A stretch of DNA of 47,478 nt from a virus, in the IMG/VR virus record IMGVR_UViG_3300019890_000006, positions 1-47,478 of that record; one strand, given 5' to 3'. The position numbers were made by a program, and so were the translations under genes. Positions 1-11,752 of the stretch are shown piece after piece (the stretch's first letter is position 1; each line of letters starts with the position of its first letter). Below the pieces are notes generated by a model. It saw only the letters and a list, made by a program, of their open reading frames with translations, was not told the origin of the DNA and did no database searches.

Positions 1-141
1 ATTTGCTAGAGGTCGTAAGTACCAAAATATACCAACGCTTGATAATGGATTTGGGGGCGGTTCGGTTCTCTTTAGCGCGGATAGATTAGGCGCTTTGCCG
101 GTCTTATTGAACGGCGCGACTTATAACCCTACATCCATCGG
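1..141. repeat. Terminal direct overlap, left copy
   Basis: Bases 1-141 repeat at 47338-47478 with a single difference (G at 15, T at 47352). The repeat lies inside one open reading frame that continues in phase from the right end of the window to the left end. This is what a circular contig, or a circularly permuted genome, looks like when linearised at an arbitrary point. The unit length would be 47,337 bases. The mismatch changes an Arg codon (left) to Leu (right) and may be a population variant or an assembly error. Confidence 0.9.
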
Positions 142-3100
142 CGACGCGGTAAGAGCTAACTTGTACTTTAGTCCATCAAACTACACGCCACTCCCCGGCC
201 CTCCGGGCGAATGGGTCGCGGATAGCGTGACCGGTAACTTAGCGGGTATTGATGCGGCGTTAGCTAGTGGTGGCGGGATTGCACCCGCGTATGCCGAAGG
301 TTATTTCCAAGGCAATACGCAAGATACTGTATTTAGTTTTCCCAATACGCCTGTAAAAGTTCGTGCAACTGCTTACAACGCCGGGGAACTCGACGGCTTT
401 ACATTAGTTGATGGAACATTCACGTACACAGGGTTAGCGCTTAGGACTGTACAAATTACAGCCATGTTGACCGCTACGTATGAAGGTACTGTACAAAATA
501 CAAGCTTCTACATTACAAAGAACGGCGTACCTTTGGCTAAGTCGAAACAAACGTCAGCTATTGGCTTTGTGACACCATCCCCAGAGCCGCTACCCGTACA
601 AGCGACCTCCCAAGTTATCACGGGTGATACGTTTGAACTTTGGGTATCCAATGATGACAACACAAATGCAATAACCGTTGTCGATTTGAACTACAGCATC
701 AACGGTATGTCGGGTTCTTCTGCAAACGCGGGCGTCCCGCCGGCTTATGCTGAAATGTTTTTTCAAGACAATGTGACGCCTACGCCTATTGCAAATGTGA
801 ATTTGCCCACCAAAGTCGTAGCGACCTACACGGGCGATATGCTCAAAGACTTTACGCACTCTAACGGCACACTGACCTACCAAGGCGCGGTAACAAAAGT
901 GTTTGTTATTGACGCAGACCTCACGGCGACTTATGCCGGTACTGCACAAAATACGAGCTTTTATATTGCAGTCAACGGCGCGGTCGTTGCTAAATCTAAA
1001 CAGAAAACATTTATTGGCCCTGTCACCCCCGCGGATATGCCTAACCCATGCCATGCGGTAGTAACTTTGAATCTCGGTAGTACCGTCGAAGTTTGGGTTG
1101 AGAATAACGACAATGCTAATGACCCTACCATAGTCGATTTCAACCTATTTGTTCATAGTATTGACTTGATAGGCACCTCGCCAAACATATCAAATTTAGA
1201 ACAGGCCATATGGGTTAATGACTTAAGCGGTGCCGATACCAATCAAGGTACAAGTGATAGCCCAATGAAAACCTATGAAGCGGCTAGGCTTTTGGCTAAG
1301 GCGCGCGGGGCTTCTCTTGCTTTAACATTTGTCATTGTGCCTGTAGGTAACTTTAGTATTACTGGTGATTTTATAATCAGCCCGTACATTAATGTTGCTG
1401 GTCTTAGCTTATACAACTGCAATTTTAATGTTAGTGGTAGCGTACTGCTCGACCCTGATTGGCAGACGGCCGACGCACCATATACCGAATTAAGCGGATT
1501 TAATTTTACGGTTAGCACGATTGATCTAGACTATGGTTCGGTCTTCAATCCTAGCGGCCAATCGTACCTACGATTCCAAAATATATCATTGCAAGTAAGC
1601 AACGTGAATATTACGGGCGCGGGCGATAGCATCGATTGCGAACAGGTTATATTTAACAATTGCCAAAATGACATAATAGGCGCAGGCCCTAACTATACCG
1701 TTGATAACGTAAATTTACAGATGTACAACACGCAAATAAGCGGCGTGATGGACTTATCCGTAACGTCGGCCGTAACTAATGCCACCTGTGTTATCCAAGC
1801 GTCACAAGGCCCTATGGGTAACATGACGTTTGCTAGACCCTCTACCGGAAAGCTTGAAGTTCATGTCAGCGCTTGCGAAACATATAACACCTCGTGGACG
1901 ATAAGCGGCGGCGCTTTTGTATTTGTAGATGCTGCGTCTTATGGCTTTTCATTAAGTTTCGCCGGGGGTGCAACATTAGCTCAATTGCGCTTGACATCCT
2001 TTGGCGAAGGTATTAACGCGAATGCGCTTTTCATCCCCACAAACTATACGCCTATTGCTGCCGCCGGTTATGCAGCCAATACGCTGACCGCTAACCTAGC
2101 GGGTATTGATGCGGCCTTAGCGGCGGCAGGTGGCGGCGTGGTTCCTTCGGAAATGATTTTCGTAGACGGAATTAACGGTAGTGATACAAATACCGGTAGC
2201 ATTGCAAGTCCACTACAAAGCTATGAAGCCGCGAGACTATTGGCCGTTAGCCGTAATCCTCAATACGGTACAGGTCAAACAATCGTAGTCATGACAACCC
2301 TAAGCGTCACAGGCGATATGACTATAAGCCCTTTTGTTAGCATCGTGGGGTTTGGTAAGTATACGACAATCATGGGTATCTCTGGGAATTTTGTACTAGA
2401 CCCACTTTGGGGAACTACCGGTTTCGGAGAAACCATAATTTCAGGTATTGCGTTTATCGGTCAAAGCATTAACTTTGTTTATCCAGCATTTCAAGATGGT
2501 TCCATAATTCGTTACGAAAATTGCTCTTTACAACTTTTGAACGCTGGCCCAACTGCAACATTCACGGGTTCTGATGGAAGTGGTAGTAGTAGTTGCGAAA
2601 CGGTTATATTCAACAACTGTACCTTAGATTTACTTCTAGGTGAGCCTGAACCTCAGTTTATCAGCGACAACGTAAATGTATTTTTATTGAACTCAAGTGT
2701 ATCTAACTCGATACAAGCGACCGTTAGCTCGGCTACCGTTCAAGCTCAATTGATAGTGCAAGATGCGTTAGGCACCATTGGGGACGTGACAGTAACGGCG
2801 ACATCTACGGGAACCTTGACGACTACCATAGCCGGGAGTAATCCAGTAGGCAAAACGCTAACCGTTGACGGCACAGCTAACACAGTGAATATTGATGCAA
2901 GCTCATATCAGTTTGCAAACTACGTATTTAGCGGTGGTGCAAGTTACGCCAACATTAAAGGCGGCCTACCGTTAGTGATTTACATTGACCAGCTTAACGG
3001 CAATGACGCTAATAGCGGTACGATTAATTACCCAATGCAAAACTACGATAACGCTAGGCTTGCGGCTATAGCTAGACTCGGGGCAAACTTACCGATCTTA

Positions 3101-4270
3101 GGGTGTACAATCATAGTTATCGGTAATCAAAATATTGTGGGCGATATGATTATCACCCCCGGTGTTAGCATTGAAGCCTACAACCCTTACTTGTCCGGGT
3201 TTTTACCTAGTGGCGATGTGGTATTAGACCCTACTTGGGGAACAAACTTTTCATATGTACAAATAAGAAACGTTTATATTTATCTCGGGCCAACAAACTA
3301 TAATTTTGTTTTCCCAGCCTTAGACCCAACGGCTTCTAGTTTCTTGAAGTTTGTAAACTGCCAATTCAACACCGGTGGATTTATAACCATTACCGGAACA
3401 GGTACGGCGTCAGGTAAAGAGCGCGTAACATTCGAAAATTGTACTGTTGATTTCTTGAACTATACCCCGGGTTTCATAGCGGAAAACGTCGATTTATTTC
3501 TCATAAATACTGACTTAACCGTAAGTGCTATAACGTTTACGGCTTCAAGTGCAACAGGTCTTGAGTATGATTTAGTCGTTAATAACGCTAGGTTCTATAC
3601 GGATAATATAGACGTAATAAGCAATAACACTAGTACGGCTAAGGCGTATATTACCGCGTCTAACACGATGGGTAAAACATTGACCCTTGATGGCGTTGGT
3701 AGTTTTGCGATAGTAGATTCCACATCGTATATGTTTACCTTAGCGCTAGCCAACAGTGCTACTTTAGCGAACTTGACATTGCCCACTAAAACGGACGGCA
3801 TGACTAATGCGAGCTACACCCCCCTCCATTACACCCCCGCGGGCGACACGTTATATGCTGCTGATACGCTCACCGGTAACCTTAAGGGTATTGATAATGC
3901 ATTACCCCAAGCGGTACTTAACGGCATAACCTTTGCGTCAAGCGTAGGTGTAAGCGCTGTGACTATTACACGTTCCCATGAAGTAAAAATAGGAAACATA
4001 GTCGTAGGTTCCGTAATCTTTAACTTTACGTCAACCGCTGCCCTAGTGAAGATTGGGGTTAACAAAAGCTTTGGTTCTACTTTCTTGGTAGGCGCAGACC
4101 AAGCTATCGGAACGGGCATTTGCGCTAAGACACCTACGACCGCCATAGGCGACGCAAGCGTACAAATTGTACAAGCGTCATTTTTAACAGCGACTATGGA
4201 ATTCGACATAAACGTCAACGGCAATGCAAACTACATAGCCGAAATTAACTTTACATATGAAGTGACCTAG
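1..4270 (+). CDS. Giant beta-helix surface/fibre protein, C-terminal part (continued from 46124)
   Basis: Open in phase from base 2; the TTG at 95 is an internal Leu codon, not a start. Reading on from the junction there is a linker of the NYTP...GNLAGIDAAL type (about 165-285) and two jelly-roll-like repeats of about 140 residues (about 290-715 and 740-1160), each with an NTSFYI...KSKQ core. Three beta-helix units follow, opening near 1208, 2156 and 2978 with the pattern (I/L)x(V/I)(D/N)xxxGxDxNxG then YxxAR. The linker recurs near 2030 and 3828, and the gene ends in a beta-rich C-terminal domain (3920-4267). The jelly-roll units resemble C1q/TNF-like receptor-binding folds, but that match is by eye. 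The modular repeats suggest growth by duplication and shuffling. Confidence 0.78.
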   Translation, partial: FARGRKYQNIPTLDNGFGGGSVLFSADRLGALPVLLNGATYNPTSIGDAVRANLYFSPSNYTPLPGPPGEWVADSVTGNLAGIDAALASGGGIAPAYAEGYFQGNTQDTVFSFPNTPVKVRATAYNAGELDGFTLVDGTFTYTGLALRTVQITAMLTATYEGTVQNTSFYITKNGVPLAKSKQTSAIGFVTPSPEPLPVQATSQVITGDTFELWVSNDDNTNAITVVDLNYSINGMSGSSANAGVPPAYAEMFFQDNVTPTPIANVNLPTKVVATYTGDMLKDFTHSNGTLTYQGAVTKVFVIDADLTATYAGTAQNTSFYIAVNGAVVAKSKQKTFIGPVTPADMPNPCHAVVTLNLGSTVEVWVENNDNANDPTIVDFNLFVHSIDLIGTSPNISNLEQAIWVNDLSGADTNQGTSDSPMKTYEAARLLAKARGASLALTFVIVPVGNFSITGDFIISPYINVAGLSLYNCNFNVSGSVLLDPDWQTADAPYTELSGFNFTVSTIDLDYGSVFNPSGQSYLRFQNISLQVSNVNITGAGDSIDCEQVIFNNCQNDIIGAGPNYTVDNVNLQMYNTQISGVMDLSVTSAVTNATCVIQASQGPMGNMTFARPSTGKLEVHVSACETYNTSWTISGGAFVFVDAASYGFSLSFAGGATLAQLRLTSFGEGINANALFIPTNYTPIAAAGYAANTLTANLAGIDAALAAAGGGVVPSEMIFVDGINGSDTNTGSIASPLQSYEAARLLAVSRNPQYGTGQTIVVMTTLSVTGDMTISPFVSIVGFGKYTTIMGISGNFVLDPLWGTTGFGETIISGIAFIGQSINFVYPAFQDGSIIRYENCSLQLLNAGPTATFTGSDGSGSSSCETVIFNNCTLDLLLGEPEPQFISDNVNVFLLNSSVSNSIQATVSSATVQAQLIVQDALGTIGDVTVTATSTGTLTTTIAGSNPVGKTLTVDGTANTVNIDASSYQFANYVFSGGASYANIKGGLPLVIYIDQLNGNDANSGTINYPMQNYDNARLAAIARLGANLPILGCTIIVIGNQNIVGDMIITPGVSIEAYNPYLSGFLPSGDVVLDPTWGTNFSYVQIRNVYIYLGPTNYNFVFPALDPTASSFLKFVNCQFNTGGFITITGTGTASGKERVTFENCTVDFLNYTPGFIAENVDLFLINTDLTVSAITFTASSATGLEYDLVVNNARFYTDNIDVISNNTSTAKAYITASNTMGKTLTLDGVGSFAIVDSTSYMFTLALANSATLANLTLPTKTDGMTNASYTPLHYTPAGDTLYAADTLTGNLKGIDNALPQAVLNGITFASSVGVSAVTITRSHEVKIGNIVVGSVIFNFTSTAALVKIGVNKSFGSTFLVGADQAIGTGICAKTPTTAIGDASVQIVQASFLTATMEFDINVNGNANYIAEINFTYEVT

Positions 4271-4281
4271 GAGATTAAGAC

Positions 4282-6402
4282 ATGGTAGCACCATCATCGA
4301 AAACCCCACGTATTGTAAACGCGGATAAGACAGCGATTGTTAAAGACCCGGGCACTTTAGTATGGAACAATCAAACAGACCGTTTGGAAGTCGTAGACAA
4401 TGCGTTTAACTTCGTGCCTACAGGTGGCGGCGGCACGATTCCCGACAATGTGATTTTACAGCAATTGTGGGTTAACGCGGCTAGCGGCTCAGACGCTAAC
4501 GACGGCGGCGAGTACACACCGTTTGCTAGCTACGCGGCGGCTACAGCTTTCGCGGCGCTTACATCTTCCCCAACTAATCGTTTTGTTATTAATCTCATTG
4601 GCGACTTTACGCAAGCATCACCGCTTTTATATCCTTTCATAGACTTAGTGTTTCATGCGGGAACATTCACTGTCACGGGTGGGTGGTCTTTAGATGCGTC
4701 ATGGGATACCGTAGTTAATAATGAAATTGTAACTATCCAAGGTATGAAACTTGCCGGTTTTTGGTCGTTCTCATGGATTGCGAACACTGGAAATATCGTA
4801 AGATTCTTAAATTGCGACCATTCTTTGACCACTAGCGGTAACTTTTTATCCAATAGTCCCGCAGTCAATGCGTTGCAAATTATCAATGATACGGCGTTAG
4901 CGGCTACAAGTTACTCAGGTAATCTATTCGTTAGTCAAAGTCCATCGGTTCTTTTTAACGCGACCGTTGCGGGTGAAATAAGATACGATGTATTACAAGA
5001 TGGTTATACGCTAAACCATTACTTGCTAAATTCTACCATTCCTTTCGGTATTATTTTAAAGAAATCAGTTCCTAACACATCCACACAAGTCGTACATATC
5101 CAAAATACCCCAATGCCTGCGGGTTCCCCAGTACTTGAAGACGTTTTATGTACTGCACAAATTGACACCGTTTCTTACTTAAGTGACCCTACTTTACTGT
5201 TGGACGGCGCATATTCTCAGCTAATTACCAAAGGGGTAAACGGCATACGTCAACAATTGTGGGTAAACGCAGCCGTCGGTAACGATTTAAACAACGGTGG
5301 ACTGAATCAACCTTTTGCTACGTATGATGCTGCACGCGCTGCCGCCGCCGCAGTTGCTTCACCTACTAATCGTTTCTTAATTAAGGTTATAGGTAATCAA
5401 ACGGCTTTAGGTGATATTTTAATCAATCCTTATATAGACCTAGACTTCGAAGATTGCATATTTACCTCGGGTGATGCTAGTTTCGGTATTGGTCTTGATG
5501 CAGCTTGGGGGCCGGTAACCAATGAGAAAGTTTATATTAGTGGCTTTAGACCAGTAAGTGCCATTGGGCTAAATGCTACATTTGCCGCTACTACAAACGT
5601 CGCGGATTGGTTAGTATTTATCAATTGCAATTTTGAACAGTGCCCTAACGGAAACGTAGGTTCTGCGGGGGGCTTCGGTTCTGCCGGGAATGATAACGGT
5701 GTTGCATTCTTTGGAAGTAGCAACCCCTTGGGCAATAACTTTTCTTCTGGTCTTAGTATTAATCAAGTTAAATCCAGAATTGAAAATATGGCCTTTGGTG
5801 CCGGGGTAAGCTGCATATTATCAGAAGACGATTATTTTATTCATCACTACATATCTAATTGCTCTATGACTGATTTAACTAACGTCAGGTTCGGCGGTAA
5901 CGGGTCGCAATATCTCCATGTAAGAAATTGTAATGTAACTAACCCTATAACCCTCGATGTTCAATTAGGTACAATCACTATTGATTCAAATTCGTATAGT
6001 CAACCTATAACACTCGGCAGTTTTAATACTTTTGCAGATGTGATTATTTATAACTCAACTGACGGCATGATTATGAATACCTTCACTCCCGTTAATTTCG
6101 CCTTCGTTGTAGGTAATTATGTGCTTGATGCACTTACGGGTTGGCTAAAAGGAATTGACGCCCAATTAGGGGCTTTAGGGCCAGCATTCCAAAGACTTGT
6201 ATATGATGCGGGAGGGTCAGGGGCATCTTTTACAATTCCGATTACCGGAATGTCTACCGGAGGACAAGTACAAGCCACCATCTTAGATTCTAGCAATGTC
6301 GTGGCCATAAATAAGTGTGTACCGGGACTCAATACGATTAACGTAACTTTAACGGGCGCTCCGGGCGCAGTATGTAAATTTTTAATATGGTACACGCTAT
6401 AG
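4282..6402 (+). CDS. Second beta-helix surface/fibre protein, 706 aa
   Basis: ATG at 4282 follows a good Shine-Dalgarno (AGGAG) 12 bases after the previous stop. It has two beta-helix openers of the same type as the preceding giant protein ([15 protein letters not shown] near 4465, [15 protein letters not shown] near 5257). One copy of the [12 protein letters not shown] linker lies near 6130, followed by a short beta-rich C-terminal domain. The shared modules make it a shorter paralogue of the upstream protein, probably part of the same surface appendage. There is no visible catalytic motif, and depolymerase activity cannot be claimed from sequence alone. Confidence 0.75.
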   Translation: MVAPSSKTPRIVNADKTAIVKDPGTLVWNNQTDRLEVVDNAFNFVPTGGGGTIPDNVILQQLWVNAASGSDANDGGEYTPFASYAAATAFAALTSSPTNRFVINLIGDFTQASPLLYPFIDLVFHAGTFTVTGGWSLDASWDTVVNNEIVTIQGMKLAGFWSFSWIANTGNIVRFLNCDHSLTTSGNFLSNSPAVNALQIINDTALAATSYSGNLFVSQSPSVLFNATVAGEIRYDVLQDGYTLNHYLLNSTIPFGIILKKSVPNTSTQVVHIQNTPMPAGSPVLEDVLCTAQIDTVSYLSDPTLLLDGAYSQLITKGVNGIRQQLWVNAAVGNDLNNGGLNQPFATYDAARAAAAAVASPTNRFLIKVIGNQTALGDILINPYIDLDFEDCIFTSGDASFGIGLDAAWGPVTNEKVYISGFRPVSAIGLNATFAATTNVADWLVFINCNFEQCPNGNVGSAGGFGSAGNDNGVAFFGSSNPLGNNFSSGLSINQVKSRIENMAFGAGVSCILSEDDYFIHHYISNCSMTDLTNVRFGGNGSQYLHVRNCNVTNPITLDVQLGTITIDSNSYSQPITLGSFNTFADVIIYNSTDGMIMNTFTPVNFAFVVGNYVLDALTGWLKGIDAQLGALGPAFQRLVYDAGGSGASFTIPITGMSTGGQVQATILDSSNVVAINKCVPGLNTINVTLTGAPGAVCKFLIWYTL

Positions 6403-6403
6403 T

Positions 6404-8041
6404 ATGCCTTTACCGTTTGAATTTGACTTTAAGCAACCCGACTATCTCAAGGTATTTCACCACCGCCTTGAGAAGTTAAACGCCATTCGAAAGAACCCCG
6501 AGATATTGGGGCCTTTGAGAACCTTTTATCGCAATAACCCGGGTCAATTTATCACTGATTGGGGTTGTACTTCTGACCCTAGAAATGTCGAAAGAGACCT
6601 ACCGGCCGTGCTGCCGTTCTTACTATTTCCACGTCAACAAGAGTGGGTCGATTGGATGATGGAACGCTGGAAGAACCGAGAGCGTGGTATTGCTGAAAAG
6701 TCCCGAGATATGGGGCTTAGCTGGCTATCGGTGGCTTTTGCTTGCACACTGTGTTTATTCTACGACGGCATAGCTATAGGGTTCGGAAGTCGTAAAGAGG
6801 AATATGTAGACAAGCGCGGCGACCCTAAAAGTATCATAGAAAAAGCACGTCAATTTATGATGCTAATACCAGAAGAATTTAAACCGGGATGGGATGAACG
6901 AAAACATGCACCACATATGCGCGTTAATTTCCCGCATACCGGGGCTATCATATGCGGAGAGGCAGGTGATGGAATTGGTCGAGGGGATAGAAAGTCTATT
7001 TACTTTGTAGACGAAGCGGCGTTTTTACCGCGGCCTGAATTAGTCGAGGCGTCACTTTCTAATACCACAAATTGTCGTATAGATATCTCCACGCCGCACG
7101 GTAACAATAACCCTTTTGCTCGAAAAAGGCACAGCGGTAAACATCCAGTATTTACGTTTCATTGGCGAGAAGACCCCCGCAAAGATGAAGAATGGTATAG
7201 GCGCGAGGTTGAATCACTCGATAACCCGGTAGTCATTGCGCAAGAAATAGACCTTGATTACTCAGCGTCTATCGAAGGTATTTTAATACCTAGCGCGTGG
7301 GTACAGGCCGCAGTTGATGCACATAAAAAGTTCAATTTAACCCCATCCGGCATAAGAATAGCCGGTATGGACGTTGCAGATGAGGGGAAGGATAAAAATG
7401 CGTATTGTGGAAGATTTGGGTTCTTACTGGAATATTTGGAATGTTGGTCAGGAAAAGATGCAGATATATTTAAAAGTGTTGAAAAAGTTTTCACATTATG
7501 CGATATTCTGGATTATGACGACGTGTTGTATGACGCTGACGGCTTGGGGGCCGGCGTGCGTGGAGATGCTAGAATCATTAATGCGAGACGTGCCGACGGT
7601 TTAATACTACCGGGCGATAATTACTCCGACATTAAGTTTACAGCTTTCCGAGGTTCGGGAGAAGTTATAGACCCGGACAGAGACCCCTTTTTAAGAAATG
7701 GACAAGCTAGAGGCTCAGGGAAGGGCCGAACTAATTTTGACTTTTTCGCTAATCGTAAAGCACAGGCTTGGTGGGCTTTAAGAACTCGATTCCAAATTAC
7801 CTACCGTGCTGTTGTTGAAGGGGCAGATTTTGACCCTAACGACATCATAAGCATACCGAAAGAGTTACCAGAACTTGCAAAACTTGCTATAGAGCTATCA
7901 CAACCTACTTATTCACAGAATAATGTAGGTAAGATCGTGATAGACAAGATCGCCGATGGTGGCTTATCGCCTAATCGTGCTGACGCTGTGATGATAGCTT
8001 ATAGCAGTGCGAAACGACGTACAGGGGGTATGTTTCAATGA
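6404..8041 (+). CDS. terL: Terminase large subunit
   Basis: 545 aa, a usual length. It is the ATP-driven DNA packaging motor with a C-terminal nuclease. The ATPase part has a variant Walker A ([11 protein letters not shown], about residues 98-108) and Walker B with the catalytic acidic pair (IYFVDEAAF, about 199-207). The RNase H-like nuclease has GMDVADEG (about 321-328), [12 protein letters not shown] (about 377-388) and a late conserved Asp in [13 protein letters not shown]. The start is one base after the preceding stop, with no clear Shine-Dalgarno, which suggests translational coupling. It overlaps the portal gene by four bases. Confidence 0.95.
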   Translation: MPLPFEFDFKQPDYLKVFHHRLEKLNAIRKNPEILGPLRTFYRNNPGQFITDWGCTSDPRNVERDLPAVLPFLLFPRQQEWVDWMMERWKNRERGIAEKSRDMGLSWLSVAFACTLCLFYDGIAIGFGSRKEEYVDKRGDPKSIIEKARQFMMLIPEEFKPGWDERKHAPHMRVNFPHTGAIICGEAGDGIGRGDRKSIYFVDEAAFLPRPELVEASLSNTTNCRIDISTPHGNNNPFARKRHSGKHPVFTFHWREDPRKDEEWYRREVESLDNPVVIAQEIDLDYSASIEGILIPSAWVQAAVDAHKKFNLTPSGIRIAGMDVADEGKDKNAYCGRFGFLLEYLECWSGKDADIFKSVEKVFTLCDILDYDDVLYDADGLGAGVRGDARIINARRADGLILPGDNYSDIKFTAFRGSGEVIDPDRDPFLRNGQARGSGKGRTNFDFFANRKAQAWWALRTRFQITYRAVVEGADFDPNDIISIPKELPELAKLAIELSQPTYSQNNVGKIVIDKIADGGLSPNRADAVMIAYSSAKRRTGGMFQ

Positions 8042-9522
8042 GTTTCCTTAAAGGATTGTTCAAAAAGAAAGCGCCTCAAGTTCAAGAAGTTAAACGAGAG
8101 CGCAAAGTATTTACAACCGATTTCTACCCAAATGATGAACAAGAGCGACAAGCCCTTGAGCAACGTTTAGTCAATACCTTTTCATCTCCTAAAAAAGAAC
8201 ATATGCTAGTAAATGGCACGATGGACGCCACCCCCGGTTTTAAATTCGCAGCACCTAATATTAATATCCCTTACGCGGTTATGGGTTGGTACGCCTCCCA
8301 AGGGTTCATAGGCTATCAGAATTGCGCAATGCTTGCTCAACATTGGCTTATTGCTAGGGCTTGCTTAATGCCGGCACAGGACGCCATGCGTAAAGGCTAT
8401 GAGATAACCAGTAATGACGGGGAAGAAATAGACCCGAAAGTATTAGATAAAATACGCGACGGTGACGTAACTTATAATATCAACAAGAATCTTGTTGAAC
8501 TTATTCAAATGGGGCGTATTTTTGGCATTCGAATTGCTATGTTTGTGGTAGATGTGCCAGACCCCGAAGATTACTATAAGAACCCATTTAATATAGATGG
8601 CGTTCCACCCGGTAGCTATCGCGGGATAACTCAGATAGACCCCTATTGGATTACGCCACAACTTGACGGTGAAGCCGCGGGAAATCCGGGAAGTATTCAT
8701 TTTTACGAACCTACGTGGTGGCGCATCACGGGTTTATTAGTTCATAGGTCACATTTGGTCATTTATCGTACTCAAGAAGTGGCAGACATTCTCAAGCCTA
8801 CTTATATCTATGGCGGCATACCTGTACCACAACAAATATACGAGCGTGTTTATGCGGCGGAACGTACCGCAAATGAGGCGCCCATGATTGCTATGACTAA
8901 AAGAACCGATGTTATTAAATGCGATATGTCGGAAGCTTTAGCGCAGCAAGGTAAATTCGAACAACGAATGTTGCAATTCGCCCACAACCGAAATAATCAC
9001 GGTGTGAAAACAATTGATCTTGAAGAAGAATTTAATCGCTTTGATACCTCCCTTGCTGATTTAGATACGACTATTAAGGGGCAATATGATTTAGTAGCGT
9101 CAGCGGCCAGCGTGCCTATCACTAAACTTATGGGCACAAGTCCTAAAGGTGGTTTAAATCATTCAGGCGATTATAACGAGTCTAACTATCATGAGTTCTT
9201 AGAAACACTACAAGAAACCGGTATGACTCAGCTTGTCGAACGTCATCATCAAATTATGATTAAGTCTGACATTTCCCCAGATAAGCCATTCGCTACCTGT
9301 ATTAACTGGAATGAACTAGATGCTCTCACCGCTAAAGAACAAGCCGAAATCAATAAGCTTAAGGCCGAGGCCGGTACATCGTTGGTTAATAGCGGTGCAA
9401 TTGATGGAATGGACGAACGCAAACGTATCGTAGCTGATAAGGAAAGCGGATATAACGGCCTTATTCATGAGGACGATATGCCAGAAGTCGAAAGCGAAGG
9501 GACAGAGCTAGAAGATGCGTAG
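8038..9522 (+). CDS. Portal protein (DUF1073 family)
   Basis: 494 aa. Forms the dodecameric ring at the capsid vertex through which DNA enters and leaves. The N-terminal half carries the family pattern seen in HI1409-like portals, with a Tyr/Trp-rich stretch near residues 75-125 ([20 protein letters not shown], then [12 protein letters not shown]). The middle region has [15 protein letters not shown] and [15 protein letters not shown]. The ATG overlaps the terminase stop, and it is followed by a MuF-like gene, the standard portal neighbourhood. Some relatives of this domain are fused to the Acb1 anti-CBASS phosphodiesterase; no such extra domain is present here. Confidence 0.9.
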   Translation: MSFLKGLFKKKAPQVQEVKRERKVFTTDFYPNDEQERQALEQRLVNTFSSPKKEHMLVNGTMDATPGFKFAAPNINIPYAVMGWYASQGFIGYQNCAMLAQHWLIARACLMPAQDAMRKGYEITSNDGEEIDPKVLDKIRDGDVTYNINKNLVELIQMGRIFGIRIAMFVVDVPDPEDYYKNPFNIDGVPPGSYRGITQIDPYWITPQLDGEAAGNPGSIHFYEPTWWRITGLLVHRSHLVIYRTQEVADILKPTYIYGGIPVPQQIYERVYAAERTANEAPMIAMTKRTDVIKCDMSEALAQQGKFEQRMLQFAHNRNNHGVKTIDLEEEFNRFDTSLADLDTTIKGQYDLVASAASVPITKLMGTSPKGGLNHSGDYNESNYHEFLETLQETGMTQLVERHHQIMIKSDISPDKPFATCINWNELDALTAKEQAEINKLKAEAGTSLVNSGAIDGMDERKRIVADKESGYNGLIHEDDMPEVESEGTELEDA

Positions 9523-10402
9523 GAAAATAGCGCTATCCCCTAAGCGTAAACGTTGGTTAGGTACAAGAACAACAGCGCTCAAGGGAACACGGTTAAACTA
9601 TAATGTATCGCAGCAATTGCGTTATGTACGTGCTTTGCGTAAACTTACCCGTGAAATGACAACAGAGGTAACAAAAACTATTATGGCACTCTTTAAGACT
9701 AAACATTCTAAAGAGTACTTCGAGATTCAACAGCAAGCCGCAATGGACGCGAGTATAACTTCAAAAGCTAAAAAGCTTATGAACAAGCTAACTCGTAAGT
9801 ACACACAACTTTTCAGACAGAAAGCCCCTACCCTCGCAGCAAATATGCTCAATGGGTCTTTAAAAACCTCCGAAACGGTACTAAAGACTTCACTTAAGCA
9901 ATTATCGGGAGGTCTTACGCTCAATACGGGCATAGTTCCTGCCGGTATGGAGGACGCAGTAAAAGCAATGATTCAAGAAAACGTTGCACTCATTAAGTCC
10001 CTACCTGTAGAATATCTGGACGATGTACAAGGCGCTATTATGCGCTCTATTGGTATGGCCGAAGGTGCACCCGACTTAGAAGCAAAGCTTGTCAAGTATG
10101 CGGGTATGTGTAATCGACGAGCGGAGCTTGTCGCGTTAGACCAAACAAGTAAGGTATACGGCGCAATCAATAAAATGCGAATGCAAGCCGTAGGTATTAA
10201 AAAGTTTGAATGGGTACACTCGGGCGGAGGTCAGCACCCCCGCCAATCTCACATAGCGCTAGATGGTCAAATATTCAGCTTTGACGATTTGCCGCTAAAG
10301 GGTGAGGAAGGTTTTGTCAATGGGCAATATCCGGGACAGGCAATAAATTGTGCATGTACCATGACACCTGTGATAGAATTTGAGGACGGTACAGAAATCT
10401 AG
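9515..10402 (+). CDS. MuF-like minor head morphogenesis protein
   Basis: 295 aa. Overlaps the portal gene by eight bases. The C-terminal quarter has the Mu gpF/SPP1 gp7 signature: WVHSGGGQHPRQSHIALDG, then GQAINCACTM, with conserved His, Arg, and two Cys. The N-terminal part is basic and helical, as in proteins that ride with the portal and enter the procapsid. There is no toxin-like C-terminal extension. Confidence 0.88.
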   Translation: MRRKIALSPKRKRWLGTRTTALKGTRLNYNVSQQLRYVRALRKLTREMTTEVTKTIMALFKTKHSKEYFEIQQQAAMDASITSKAKKLMNKLTRKYTQLFRQKAPTLAANMLNGSLKTSETVLKTSLKQLSGGLTLNTGIVPAGMEDAVKAMIQENVALIKSLPVEYLDDVQGAIMRSIGMAEGAPDLEAKLVKYAGMCNRRAELVALDQTSKVYGAINKMRMQAVGIKKFEWVHSGGGQHPRQSHIALDGQIFSFDDLPLKGEEGFVNGQYPGQAINCACTMTPVIEFEDGTEI

Positions 10403-10418
10403 GATTTAGGGGGCAAGG

Positions 10419-11747
10419 ATGCCACTACACAAAGGTCACAGTAAAAAGGTTATATCTGAAAATATAGCCGAACTTATGAACTCGGGCAGACCACAAGCCC
10501 AAGCGGTTGCTATCGCCCTAAAAACCTCACGCCAACATGATGATAGGATTATAGGCGAAGCTGACCCGTTTAATATGTCAGAAACGCCAGACGGCAGCGA
10601 CTCAAACCGTGTGAAAGATTTAAACGGTTGGTATGAAATTAAAGAAAACCCATTAACAAAAGTCGGTGTGTTTCCCTACTTAGGTAAACAGATTGACGAT
10701 TCGCTAGAACCCGATCAGATATATCAAGTCTATAGACCCGCGGAAGAACTCGCAGACGCAGAAACACAAAAGTCTTTTAGGCTATTACCGTGGATTGATG
10801 ATCACGTCATGCTTGGTTCCCTCTCCGAGGGCTTAACACCCGCAGAGAAAAAGGGGATTCAAGGCGTAGTAGGCGAAGATATCACTTTTGACGGTGAGTA
10901 TTTAAAAGCCAATATTAAAGTATTCTCGGAAAAATTAGCCAAGCAGATCGAAAGTGGTAAAAAAGAACTCTCAATCGGCTATCGGTGCTTGTACGATTTA
11001 ACCGCAGGGGTATATAATGGTCAACAATATGACGCTATACAACGTAGTATTCGCGGCAATCACTTAGCTCTCGTGGACGAGGGTAGAGCGGGGCCAGACG
11101 TTAGCGTCCTTGACCATTGGAAGGTCACTTTAGATAAAAAGGAGTTTGTCAAGATGGAAGATAAAAAACCAGAGGGAAAGGCTATGGATGAAGGTATGCA
11201 AGAAATCCATAAGCTGTTAAGTGAAATTCTAATGGCAGTCAAAGGCGGTGCGTTCACAACGCCAGCCGAAGCAGCCCACGCCGCAGATGTTGAACCCCGA
11301 GATTACTTCGCCAAAAAAGTTATGATCACAGATGAGAGTAACGACGATACGGACGAAGACGAAGACGAAGACATGGACGTTGCAGCGGATGACAAGGAGA
11401 AGTCAATGGGTGACAAGGAAATGGAAGACAAAAAAGCTAAAGATTATCATGGTATGGATGAAAAAGAATTTACCATTCGTCTAGCAGAAAGAGACAGGCT
11501 AGCAAAAAAACTTTCCCCACACATAGGCGTATTTGACCATTCAGATAAAACACTGGATGAAGTCGCTACCTATGGTATGGAAAAACTGAAGTTAAATTGT
11601 AAAAAAGGTCATGAAATATCTTTCCTAGAAGGGTATCTCGCAGCCGCTAAAACTACCGACGTAACAGCTAAAAAAGCTATGGATAGCGCCCCGGTTAGTT
11701 CTAGTTCAATTGATGAGTACTTAAAACTAGCCAACCACGGAGGGTAA
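10419..11747 (+). CDS. DUF2213-type capsid protease/scaffold protein
   Basis: 442 aa; ATG follows a GGGGGCAAGG ribosome site. The first 35 residues (MPLHKGHSKKVISENIAELM) are a short module common at the start of phage proteins. The middle is DUF2213, with LPWIDDHVMLG, a KKELSIGYRC strand and RGNHLALVDEGRAG. In relatives these carry the His and Ser expected of a prohead protease. The C-terminal third is very acidic and Lys-rich, with Asp/Glu runs around 11340-11400, typical of a scaffold. The likely role is capsid assembly followed by maturation cleavage. Confidence 0.82.
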   Translation: MPLHKGHSKKVISENIAELMNSGRPQAQAVAIALKTSRQHDDRIIGEADPFNMSETPDGSDSNRVKDLNGWYEIKENPLTKVGVFPYLGKQIDDSLEPDQIYQVYRPAEELADAETQKSFRLLPWIDDHVMLGSLSEGLTPAEKKGIQGVVGEDITFDGEYLKANIKVFSEKLAKQIESGKKELSIGYRCLYDLTAGVYNGQQYDAIQRSIRGNHLALVDEGRAGPDVSVLDHWKVTLDKKEFVKMEDKKPEGKAMDEGMQEIHKLLSEILMAVKGGAFTTPAEAAHAADVEPRDYFAKKVMITDESNDDTDEDEDEDMDVAADDKEKSMGDKEMEDKKAKDYHGMDEKEFTIRLAERDRLAKKLSPHIGVFDHSDKTLDEVATYGMEKLKLNCKKGHEISFLEGYLAAAKTTDVTAKKAMDSAPVSSSSIDEYLKLANHGG

Positions 11748-11752
11748 TTAAC

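Noticed and set aside
1-141. Genuine fixed direct terminal repeat
   Set aside because: It lies within a coding sequence, includes a mismatch and has a length typical of assembly overlap.
590-1518. Minus-strand open frames opposite the giant fibre
   Set aside because: They mirror a strongly repetitive plus-strand gene and have no ribosome sites or family features.
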